Source of the DNA: CAXBYZ01 sp043826085
GTDB taxonomy: Bacteria > Patescibacteriota > Microgenomatia > UBA1400 > CG1-02-47-37
Direction: 5' to 3'
Assembly: GCA_043826085.1 (NCBI GenBank)
Contig: JBDRQW010000001.1
Coordinates: 1 to 16,780 of the forward strand
DNA length: 16,780 nt
Position 1 is the first letter of the stretch. Every line of letters starts with the position of its first letter. Below the pieces are notes generated by a model that searched no databases, was not told the DNA's origin, and saw only the letters and a list, made by a program, of their open reading frames with translations. Below are positions 5,927 to 15,100 of this stretch, in pieces. The position numbers and the translations under genes are program-made.

Positions 5927-6223
5927 ATGTTAAATAAGCTCAGGCGACTGAGTTATAATCAGTTGGTGGTTTTGTCGGTTTTTTTGTGCCTTAATGGCAA
6001 GGTGGGGACGGTTAATGGATTGGAGAAAAAAACCAAATTAAAAGGTAAGTCTTTGGGCGGGGTCTTATCAGCCTTATCAAGAACAAAATTCAGAAATATC
6101 AGTTTGATTGAGCCGGTTGGAAAAGCTCGAGACGGCAAAGGCTTAAGGTGGTTACTTAATGAAAAAGTTTTAGATGTAAATAAAGCCAAATTAGAAGTTA
6201 ATAAATTATTAAAAACGTATTGA
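5927..6223 (+). CDS. Small winged-helix-like protein, possible operon regulator
   Basis: 98 residues, basic and without a signal peptide or membrane helix, so cytoplasmic. The order of likely elements is helix YNQLVVLSVFLCLNGK (10-25), helix TVNGLEKKTKLKG, helix SLGGVLSALSRTK (45-57), then a beta-hairpin wing (SLIEPVGKARDGKGLRWLL). This resembles a winged helix-turn-helix DNA-binding fold, but I cannot assign a named family. The ATG at 5927 has AGGA at 7 nt. Its stop overlaps the following gene, so it is the first gene of the operon and may control it. The function is inferred from fold appearance and position only. Confidence 0.6.
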   Translation: MLNKLRRLSYNQLVVLSVFLCLNGKVGTVNGLEKKTKLKGKSLGGVLSALSRTKFRNISLIEPVGKARDGKGLRWLLNEKVLDVNKAKLEVNKLLKTY

Positions 6224-6225
6224 TT

Positions 6226-7290
6226 ATGAATATTATGAATATTTTGAGAAGGTTCCGAACTAAAATTTCGGAAAGTTCGGAACCTGACAACCGTAGGCTA
6301 CATGAAGGTTACCCAGCCAAGGGGCGGGCAGGCGAACCTTCATGTGGGGTTTGGAAAATAAGGTGGGTGGTCTTGTTGTCCTTGATGTTAATTTTGCTAG
6401 TGCCGGTTAAAGCAATGGCTAAAGAGAATATGGTTAGTTTACCGGCAGATATGTATCAGTTGTTGCAAATAGATACAAGAGTAAAAGAATTATTACAAGG
6501 TAAAAAAATTGAGGAATTAAATAAAGAAGAAATAGAGAAATTACAACAGATAGGAGTAGATTTGCAATCAGAAATAAAGTCAATTGGTTTGGTTGAGTAT
6601 GATGAAGAACAGAAAAAATATATTATTAAAACCGGCTTATCAGGCCGGGCTGAAGGAGTAATTAAAGTAGGCAGATATGCAGTTGAGGTGTTACCAATTG
6701 ACAAGGTTTACGCGATCAATCCGGTTAAGGAGTTGATTATTAGTAATTTAATGGTTAATGAGGTAGAAATAGGATTATCGGATCAGCAACTAGGGTGGTT
6801 TAAAAGAATAAAGAAAAAAGCGGTAGATTGGTTTAAGGTGGGATTAGTTCGATTAACAGATTATAATATTGAAGAACAAATGCGAGGAGAAAAAGCGATT
6901 GAGGTGGCTGAGGGAAAAATTAAACTGATTATATTCAATGATAAAAATTTAAATGGCAAGAAAGATGAAGAAGAAAAAATTATTCCTTGGGCAAATTTTG
7001 AAATAAGATTAAAACAGGTGGGAAAAGTCCAAAAAGAAAAATTGCCATCAGGTGTAAGTAAATTAAGATTTAAGCGTTTACCTAAAAATATTGATTTAAT
7101 TTCATCTTTATTATATGAAGTAAGCTTCGGTGATAGCGAGAAAAGCCTTTTATCATGGCAAAAGAAAAAACAATGGCAGGATGCGGGAGTAATTAATGGT
7201 ATTTTTTATGGAGAGGATTTTAAAGTAAATAAAAATCAAGAATATGAATTAAGTTTAGAAAAGGAGGCAGAAGTATGGTGGGTCTATTGA
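6226..7290 (+). CDS. Secreted protein with SdrD B-type / calcium-loop domain
   Basis: 354 residues from the ATG at 6226. TTG 6220 and ATG 6235 are alternatives, none with a clear ribosome site, and translation is probably coupled to the preceding gene. The signal peptide is unusual: the hydrophobic core WVVLLSLMLILLV (47-59) and the AMA cleavage site (about residue 65) are preceded by a 46-residue n-region made largely of two palindromic elements. No usable start lies between the elements and the core. Residues 70-235 are charged and helical (LLQGKKIEELNKEEIEKL). Residues about 230-310 form a B-type surface domain with a calcium-binding-like loop DKNLNGKKDEEE (239-250). The product is probably exported, but its partner is unknown. 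It overlaps the next gene by 16 nt. Confidence 0.75.
   Translation: MNIMNILRRFRTKISESSEPDNRRLHEGYPAKGRAGEPSCGVWKIRWVVLLSLMLILLVPVKAMAKENMVSLPADMYQLLQIDTRVKELLQGKKIEELNKEEIEKLQQIGVDLQSEIKSIGLVEYDEEQKKYIIKTGLSGRAEGVIKVGRYAVEVLPIDKVYAINPVKELIISNLMVNEVEIGLSDQQLGWFKRIKKKAVDWFKVGLVRLTDYNIEEQMRGEKAIEVAEGKIKLIIFNDKNLNGKKDEEEKIIPWANFEIRLKQVGKVQKEKLPSGVSKLRFKRLPKNIDLISSLLYEVSFGDSEKSLLSWQKKKQWQDAGVINGIFYGEDFKVNKNQEYELSLEKEAEVWWVY
6249..6285. repeat. 37-bp palindromic element, copy 2 (identical to 3970-4006 reversed)
   Basis: This is an exact 37-bp match to the reverse complement of 3970-4006, with arms AGGTTCCGAACT and AGTTCGGAACCT. Identity ends abruptly on both sides, as expected for a transposed or copied unit. 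It encodes RFRTKISESSEP here too, in the n-region of the signal peptide. Confidence 0.9.
6300..6345. repeat. Second palindromic element in the signal-peptide n-region
   Basis: The exact 11-bp arms ACATGAAGGTT (6300-6310) and AACCTTCATGT (6335-6345) surround a GC-rich centre that includes GGGCGGGCAGGC. Together with 6249-6285 it accounts for most residues between the start codon and the hydrophobic core of the secreted protein. Confidence 0.75.
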
Positions 7291-7790
7291 GAAAGTTGGT
7301 TAGTTTACTGCTGATATTAATAGTAATTGTTTGGATGTATGCGGTTTATACGTCAATAACCGATAAAACAAATATAGAAAAACTGTATCTGGTAAGAATG
7401 ATTGATGGTGGCATTGGAGTGGTTATACAAACAGATCAATTATCAAAAAATAGTTTAACTGAATTAAGAGATGTAAATAGCAAATTGGGGATAAATATAG
7501 TTAGGGTTGGCAATCGTTGGCGTTTACCTGCTAATAAAATAGCAGATAAAATTCAAAGAGATAAAGACAAACAGTTGATATATGGTCGATTGGTTGATGA
7601 AAATAAAAATGGTTTAACGGGTTGGGTTGAGTTTGAAACATCAAGCGGAATTATTGTTGTTAAAACAAATAGTATCGGCTCGTTTATTGGCAGATTGAAT
7701 ATAAAAGATGTTCAAGAAATAAGAGGTGTGACAAATCAGGGTGAGAAATTATTGGAGTTAAGTGAGAACTTGCTTAGTAAACAATTATGA
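7275..7790 (+). CDS. Single-pass membrane protein with beta-sandwich C-terminal domain
   Basis: 171 residues. A strong ribosome site AAGGAGG (7261-7267) is 7 nt before the ATG, and the gene begins 16 nt inside the previous one. A membrane helix at about 8-26 (VSLLLILIVIVWMYAVYTS) with basic residues before it predicts N-in/C-out. Residues 30-100 are an unassigned charged domain. Residues about 103-145 (YGRLVDENKNGLTGWVEF, then TNSIGSFIGRL) resemble a carboxypeptidase-regulatory/CNA-B-like beta sandwich, like the one encoded two genes later. It ends with ATGA shared with the next start. It is probably a component of an envelope assembly with its neighbours. No family name is assigned. Confidence 0.7.
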   Translation: MVGLLRKLVSLLLILIVIVWMYAVYTSITDKTNIEKLYLVRMIDGGIGVVIQTDQLSKNSLTELRDVNSKLGINIVRVGNRWRLPANKIADKIQRDKDKQLIYGRLVDENKNGLTGWVEFETSSGIIVVKTNSIGSFIGRLNIKDVQEIRGVTNQGEKLLELSENLLSKQL

Positions 7791-8542
7791 ATTTAATACA
7801 AAAGATTATAAACAAGCGCTTATTGAAGCTGATTAGTTGGTTAGGTGTTTTGATTTGTATATCAATGGTTTTGATTAATGCCAAAGGCATAATAAAAGAT
7901 ATTAATAATCAAAAGATAGACTTGACTCGACTAGAAAGGGAAATTGGAAAGGAAATAACAAAAGAAATAACAGCCGAGGCAAGTGAGATTAAAGCAGAGT
8001 ATGAGTTGATTGAGGGTTGGAATTTGGTGGCCTTTCCTATTCGGCCGGTGAATTTTAATATGGCTTCGGGTTTGGTTTTGGATGTGGCTAAAAAGGGCGG
8101 TTATGTAACAGTGGTGAGTGTTTGGGATGGTGATAGATGGCAAGAGTTTGTTCAAAGGGGTAAGGATAGTTTTGGAGAGGATTTTGAGATTTTGCCGGGC
8201 AAAGCTTATTTTTTAAGAAATGAAAAGCAAGTTAATTGGCAAGTAATTGGAGAGCCGGTTCAGCCCCGGGAATTGGCCGAGTATAAACTGGAAAAAGGTT
8301 GGAATACGATTGGTTTGGTAAAAGAGGACTTGCAAGCTAAAAAAGTTATAGACCAGATTAATCAGGGTCAAGAAAAAGCTACGGTTATAGATTGGTGGAC
8401 TATGGCCGGTAATTGGGAGTTATTTGTTAAGCGAATTTATTCAGCCGAGGATATTCAAGAATATGGTGAGAATTTTGATATTAATAAAGAAACCGGCTAT
8501 ATGGTTTTTGTTAAAGAGCCGGTTGTTTGGAGGGTGCAATGA
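7787..8542 (+). CDS. Single-pass membrane protein with two tandem GWN-type repeats
   Basis: 251 residues; the ATG overlaps the previous stop (ATGA). A basic N-terminus, a membrane helix (about 14-31) and a short coiled stretch (NNQKIDLTRLEREIGKEITKE, 40-60) are followed by two divergent copies of one domain: residues 71-157 (YELIEGWNLVAFPI ... WQVIGEP) and 165-251 (YKLEKGWNTIGLV ... PVVWRVQ). Each copy begins with a GWN motif, has an aromatic core pair (DGDRWQEFV and AGNWELFV), a G-E-x-F segment, then a beta hairpin GKAYFL or TGYMVF. 'GWNLVSFP' domains are known from surface proteins of many bacteria, where they are usually exported and of unknown ligand. This protein is predicted to sit outside, anchored by its N-terminus. 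Confidence 0.7.
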   Translation: MNLIQKIINKRLLKLISWLGVLICISMVLINAKGIIKDINNQKIDLTRLEREIGKEITKEITAEASEIKAEYELIEGWNLVAFPIRPVNFNMASGLVLDVAKKGGYVTVVSVWDGDRWQEFVQRGKDSFGEDFEILPGKAYFLRNEKQVNWQVIGEPVQPRELAEYKLEKGWNTIGLVKEDLQAKKVIDQINQGQEKATVIDWWTMAGNWELFVKRIYSAEDIQEYGENFDINKETGYMVFVKEPVVWRVQ

Positions 8543-9180
8543 AGGTTCGGAACCTTAAATATATAGTATTAATTATATTAGTTGGTGTGGGGTTTTGGTG
8601 GTGGTGGTTAATACCTCGACAACAAAGAATTAGGCCGGCGAATGTTGGGACTCAATCATTTAGTGTTAGTTGGTGGACAGATGGATTTAGTAAAAACTGT
8701 ATTTTAGCAGTGCCAAAAAAGGCAATTAATATTAAAAATTGGTTGTATGTATGCGAGAAAGATAAAACAGTGATGCATTTGGTTAAATTGGATAAAGCAA
8801 AGTCCGAGACTATATATAAAATATTTATTGTTAGTGGTTTGCGGGTTACTTTTAAAGATATTTTAGAGGTTAAAACTAAAGGATTTTCTGATGAGCCAAT
8901 AAGTTTACCTCAACCTGCTTATGGTCAAATAGTTAATTCTGATGGCGGTCCTGTTCCCGGAGCTTTGGTCTATTTGTGGCCAATAAGTCAAGAGTTTGTT
9001 TATCCAATGGCAGTTAAAACTGATTCTAATGGTCATTATGCAGTGGATATTGGTGAGATTAAATCAAAATCAGAAATATTAATGTTGGAAGCAGTAGCCA
9101 ATGCGGGCATATTTAACGAAATAAAAGTTAGTAGTCAATATCATGAACCATTACCAAGTATTGTGGTGGCAATTAAATGA
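8539..9180 (+). CDS. Membrane-anchored FN3-like and carboxypeptidase-regulatory-like domain protein
   Basis: 213 residues from the ATG at 8539, chosen over TTG 8527 because GGAGG (8529-8533) sits 5 nt upstream and because it makes the ATGA overlap seen throughout this operon. A membrane helix (about 8-25, IVLIILVGVGFWWWWLI) precedes an FN3-like beta domain (RPANVGTQSFSVSWWTDG ... ) of about residues 30-110, which has two cysteines. A second domain follows at about 128-213 (YGQIVNSDGGPVPGALVYLWP, then TDSNGHYAVDIGEI), a typical carboxypeptidase-regulatory-like fold. It is predicted N-in/C-out. A palindrome lies at codons 2-6. Its stop overlaps the start of the giant gene by 4 nt. Confidence 0.75.
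   Translation: MKVRNLKYIVLIILVGVGFWWWWLIPRQQRIRPANVGTQSFSVSWWTDGFSKNCILAVPKKAINIKNWLYVCEKDKTVMHLVKLDKAKSETIYKIFIVSGLRVTFKDILEVKTKGFSDEPISLPQPAYGQIVNSDGGPVPGALVYLWPISQEFVYPMAVKTDSNGHYAVDIGEIKSKSEILMLEAVANAGIFNEIKVSSQYHEPLPSIVVAIK
8542..8556. repeat. AAGGTTCGGAACCTT palindrome at the start of a gene
   Basis: A 15-bp palindrome around one central G begins on the third base before codon 2 of the 8539 gene and follows directly on the upstream stop codon (8540-8542). It encodes KVRNL. It could fold in the mRNA over the start site, so it might affect coupling between the two genes. Confidence 0.6.
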
Positions 9181-12100
9181 GATTAAATACTAAACATCGA
9201 GTCATCAGTGCCATTAATTTGGTGAATATTTTGTTTAGTTTATTTGTGCCGTTGATTACAGCTACTCCGGCTTATGCGGCTAAAATTACAAAAAAGGATA
9301 TTGAGGCAAGTGGTGGTTCAAAGTGCGCTGGTCAGACTTGTTACTATATTGATAAGAACGGCAAGGTAAAAGTAAAGATGAAGGATAGGTTTGAGGAGTT
9401 AAAGCAGAGTGGTCAAATTGATCTTCCAAGTGTTAATAGAAATAAGGCTAATTGTAAAACAGTTTGGTGTGCCGGTGGGGGTGGGTTTTGTGCCAGTCAA
9501 GAAGACTATGATAAAGGTTGGGGGTGTAACACTCAAGCTAAGGTGCATTTTGGCGAAGAGTCTTGTTATGTGACCGGAACTTGTCAAAAGGCATTTGTGG
9601 AAGTGGAGGTGGATGGGGAAAAACAATTGGTGCCGAATTGTCCGGAGCATACTTTTGCCACTCCGGAGGGGTATTGTGTAACTAAAGGAGTAGCTGGGAT
9701 GTTTGGGGGGGAATATGACGAAGGAAATTCAGAAGGAGAGTGTTGGTTTCAAGGTGAAAAATGTTTAGAAATCAATGGACAGAGTTTGATTGGTTATACA
9801 AAAAATGAGGAAGATGGTAAGGTTAAAATTTGGGTAGGAGGAAAAGAGGATGGTGAGTGGAAATCGTTATTGGATGATGAGGGAAAGGTTAATGAAATTA
9901 AAGATTTAAATGAGGTTTCCGGTGGAAATTTGGCACAAGAATTGTTTAAAGAAATGGCCGGGGATGCAAAGGAGTGGAATGATCAAGTGGTGGTGGTGGA
10001 GGTTAAAGCTGACAAAGCTCTGGAGCAAGGGAACCAAAAGTATCAAGATTGTATGGAAAGTGGCAATAAATCTGATTGTTTTGAGGAAGCCTTGACTTTT
10101 GCATATGGTCAGGTAGACCAAACGTTATTTACTAAGGATGATTTGCAAGACAGTTTAGCTCGTGTACTTTTTTCCGGAGAAACAATATCGAAAATTTTGG
10201 ATTGTGAAGGAGATAAGGGTTGTATTAATGAAGTACTGGGAAAGTTAGATGAGATAATAGAGACTGATTTAGCTGAAGATATAGTGGATGAGAGCACAGT
10301 GGTGGTAAATGAGTATGAGGCTAAAGTTAAATATGCCGAGGATATTTTAAATCAACGGGTATATATTAGTCAATTGGGAAATTTTAATGGAAGTGAGGCT
10401 GAACTGGATAATTATATTATGGATTTGGTTAATCATGATGAACAAACAGCTGAGATTCTTAAAAGACAGTGGGCGGTGATGAGTCAGAATCATGACTTAA
10501 CGAGTGGTTATTTAGTTGAAGCCGAGGATCGAGAGTTAAGACTCAGTTGTCAACAGTTGAATCAAGGCAGTTCGAGTTCGGATATTCAAAATTGTTTTAC
10601 AGCCAATACTGAAGAGCTTAGAACTAGATTGATAAGGCAGTTATTGCCACAATATTACCATGAGTCGACTTTAAGACAAGCGGATGAAAGAAAGAGTTTA
10701 ATGAATGAGGCGGATGAGTTATATTCGATTGCACTTGGATATAACAGGGATCAATGTTTTAGAGAAAATTGGAGTGTTGATTGTGGGAATAATGAAGCAG
10801 TAAGTAATTTAGCTTTATCTAAGTTAAAGAGAATTGATAATGAGTTGGGAAATACTAATTATTATGAACCTATTAAAGAAAAAGTTGAGATAAAATATAA
10901 TACTGAAAAAGGATTGGCATTATTACTAGCAAGCAATGAAGATCAATATAGCGATTGTGTTAAAAAACGTGGAGTAGAAGTTTGTAAAGATTATTGGAAA
11001 GAAAAGATAGGGAAAACTGGTGGACTTTCAACTGGTTTGGCTTATGTTCAAAATGAGTATTTGTCTAATTTAGAGGATGGTGTTTTTCAAGAGACCTTAG
11101 ATTTTTTCAGAAATGAAGAGAAAGTAGCGGAAATAGTGGAGGAAGAAGGGATTACAGCCGATGAGGCAAGATATCAAATATTAGATGATGAAACTAAGCG
11201 TTTATATAGTTATGGTGTGGCTTGGGAAAGAAGACTGGCCTATGAAGATACAGAAACCAGGCGTTGGCAGGGGTATGGTTTGGCTTGGGAAAGACGGATT
11301 GCTTTAGAAGAAAGTGATCAGGTAGAAAAAGCTTGGACGGCTTATTATGCTAATAACTTGCATTTTATTAATTACGAGAATCTAAAGCAAAATTTTTTAA
11401 ATTTTGATAGTAAACAAATAGCGAATTTGGTAGAGAATTATGATAAAGATCCTGACAAATATAGTGGGTATTTAAGAAATGGATATCAGTTTAATAATTC
11501 TGATGAGATGAATATTAAACAAGTTTGGGCAGTGCAAGATATTCAGGCAAATTTAGCATTCCAGGGCTTGACTGATAATAATGGGCAATTGTTAGCTGTA
11601 AGTGAAATAGATGATTTTTATAAAAATCAAGTAGCTGATAAAGTTTATGCTGATTTAGGTTGTTATGAAGTAGAGGGTACAGCCGAGACTAGGGTTGTCA
11701 GGACAGTTTATGGTAAAGAGTATTGTGGTAATGGAGTAAGTCGGTTGCAGATTCAAGCTAGATTTGAAAATGAATTAGCGCTTGTATTAAATGAAGCGAG
11801 AGGAGTTAGTTTAAGCACGGCAACCAGCAATTTAGTTAGTTTAAATAGTTCTTTAATTGACGAGGATTTGAAAAAAAGAGCTCAAATTGAGGCATTGGAT
11901 GTGATTTTGGAAGCAGAGGGTTTTTATCGAAATGATGCTATGAGATATGCTGATATAAATAGTATAAAAGATTTTTTAAATTGCGAGGCTAGTTATATAA
12001 ATGGAGCGATTAGTTTAGGTGAATGTCAAGATAGTAGGATTTTGGCAACTTATAATAGAGAAGTTAATGACTTTTTATCTAGTCGATTAACCGAAGAAAC

Positions 12101-15100
12101 ATATAAAGTCGGTGGAAGTATGGCGGCGGCTTTGCCAATAGGTTTGGGTGTGACCGGTTTATGCACATCATTAAGCGGAGGAGCATTAATTGTGCCTTGC
12201 GCGGTAGTTGGAGGTATGGCCGGAGCAGTATCAGCCTTAGTTCCTTTAGGTGAAATAGGCGAAGGAGAGTTGACTGCAGCCGAGGAGTTTTTAAACAAGA
12301 GGGGTGTGAGCGATGGCTGGGCTCAGTTTTTGGGGGGGGCAGTAACTTCAAGAGGGGCAATGGCCATAGAAGATGGTAGGCTACAGGCGGGTAGGAGTGT
12401 TTCCAGATTAAATAATAATTTTGAGATGGCGGAAAGAATGAATTTAGCCTTAAAGCAAACGGAAAATCAAGTTGGAGAAAGCTTAGATTTGGCAGATTAT
12501 GATGATTGGGACGATGAAACAAAAGCAATATTTGACTCAACTTTGTATCAGGAAATAGCTTTTTTAAATACTTATGAACAATCTCAAAACATAAGAGAAG
12601 GATTAACTTGGGCGTCAATACCTTTGGCCGGAGTGACGGCGGGGGTAGGTGCTCAACTTGGAGTAGCGATTGGAGGTAATATGGCCATTACTAAGCTTAC
12701 CAGTAAAATTGCTTTGATTGAGGGGTCTCAATTTATAGCCGGAAATGTAATTTCCGAAGCGCCAACTTTAGCGGTTCATTTAAACCGGTTAAATCAATTA
12801 GATAGTGGAAGCTTGAGTTATGTATCAACAGACTTGGAAAAAAGATATGCTGATTGTATTAGGATAAATGGAGCTGACGACAGGGTTTGTAATGATCATA
12901 AACAAGAAGTAAAGAATGAGATGGTGGCTAACTACTGGACTCAATTAAAAACAAGTATAGCCTATGATGTGATTACATCGACCGCTTTTGCAATACAGGC
13001 GGGTAGGACAGCTTATAAACAGACAAAGATTGGACAGGAAATTTATGCTTTTAGAATGGCGGAAAGTTATGATGGAACTCATAAGTTTGTTGACGGAGAT
13101 ATGGTTTATGGTTTAAGCGGACAAGGTGATATGGCAAGGTTAGAGGTGGGTAAGGATATAAAGGATATAAGAGTGGAAAGCGAAGGAATAAGGATAATAG
13201 CTAACGACGGAAGCGTAATAGATTTTGATTCAAGCGAAGCCAAGAATTTATTGGTGTTAAAAGGAGAAACATACAATGCGAGAGTGACTGAATTTAATGA
13301 TTCGGTTAATAAAGAGATTGGTCAACCCCATGAATTGGCAGATAAAGTATTAAGAGCGGATTTTGAACAAAACAGGGTGTTGGTTAGTGATGATAGCTTA
13401 AAAATAATGATGGCACCGGAAAAATTATCAGACTTAACCGGATCAACAATAGATTTTGAAAATTATAGGGTGGAGTTTGATGTTGATGGTCAAACCATGA
13501 GGTTGCAAGATTTAGATGTAGGTCGATATAGTGTAGCTGGCGATGATGGAAAAATTTCCCTTGATTTTGAAGTAGCTGATATTAATGGGGATAAAATAGT
13601 TAGACCTATTGTCACTGACTCGGATATAAAGATTAGTGCGGATGATTTATTGGGTGCAAAAATTATTAATCAAACTGACAATGCGGAAGTGGGAAAATTT
13701 AATGACAATAGTTTGATAACCAGAACGGAAACAGCCATAGCCAGATTAAAATCTTTGGTTATGAGTGGACAGCCGGATAGTTTATTGAAAAAATTTCAAG
13801 CCAGATTAATTCAACCAAAAGAAAAAAGCTTGGGTATTTTAAGTGGATTGTTGGCTGACAATAATAATAGATTGGATATGGCTTTAGGTGGAAGGTTGGA
13901 TATAGATGGAACCAGTTTTATCATTAGGGATAAAATTAAAGCGGTTGAGACGGGAGGAGTTAGATATGAAGGAGCGAAAGCTAGTGAGCTGATTAGATTT
14001 GATAGCCAAGGCTTGGAATTTGCAAAAGATATTCCGGAAAGCGGGTTAAAAGTGTTTTTTGAAGACGGCAGAAGTGTAATGATTAAGCCGGATTCTAATG
14101 TTAAACAAACAGTACCTAGTCTTATAACTCGAGTGGCTTTGGATATAGTTAGGCGGGTATCAGATGTGCCAGACATAAAAACTATGAGTGTGAGTCAATT
14201 AAAAATGGGAGATTTGCTGACATTGATAAAAACAAACAAAAGAAACAAAATTATGGTTGAGGCTGATTTACTGAGGATTGATAATAAAACCATAAGTGAG
14301 ATTGTTAATAAATTTGGGTTGGCAGATGGTAAGTATGAATTGCAAAATCAAAAAGGAGAAAGAGTAACGGTTATTGATATAAAAAACAGCCAAGTTGTAG
14401 AAACTTTAGGAAGATTAAAACTAGATGCTGATTGGCAGGATTTAAAGTTGATTGATGGTAATGGAGAGAAAGTTGGGGGAATTGAAATTAAAGATACAAC
14501 TGAAATATCTTTAGGTAGAAGTTTATATGCCGGATTACGGGAAGTGCCTCGCAAAGGGTGGTTTGGTTTGCTTGGTAAATTGGATGAATGGCGATTAAGT
14601 CGAAATATTGAATCTCAAACAAAGAAGGCCATGGTTGGATTAAATAATTTACCGGAAAATTCTGATTTAAGAAAATTTGGCGAGGCTTATATTAAAAATT
14701 CCGAAGAAATCAGACTGGCTGAAATAAGCGGCGAAACAGTTCCAAAGGCTATAGCTGAGTGGGAAGTTTCCAGTGACCGATTGCAATTAAAATCAGACAT
14801 TGATGGTAATAATAAAGCGATTGATGCTATTAATAAAGAATTATTGGATTTTCAAGAATATGCTGATATAAAAATTCTAGATAATAAAACATTTACTATT
14901 AGGGGTGAATCGGCAGGTGACTTGGATCAGAGTAGGTTTATTTTAAATGAGTTATTTGGTTTAACTAGAGGAGACAGTGCTGGTACAATTTACGAAGCAA
15001 TAACCGGAATTGGCAAGACTGATGTAATCATTCCTTTAGTAACCGCTTTAAGAGCCGAGTTTTTTGGAGAAGTGCAAACAGTTTTGTTTCCAACAAGCCA

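Noticed and set aside
8527..8538. TTG start for the FN3-like gene
   Set aside because: The ATG at 8539 has GGAGG at 5 nt and makes the ATGA overlap used elsewhere in the operon. The TTG overlaps that ribosome site.
12079..12618. Long open frames on the - strand inside the giant gene (also 12050-12298 and 13811-14176)
   Set aside because: They lie wholly antisense to a continuous 2534-codon frame with a signal peptide and motifs, have Leu/Pro/Ser-rich shadow composition and no ribosome sites.
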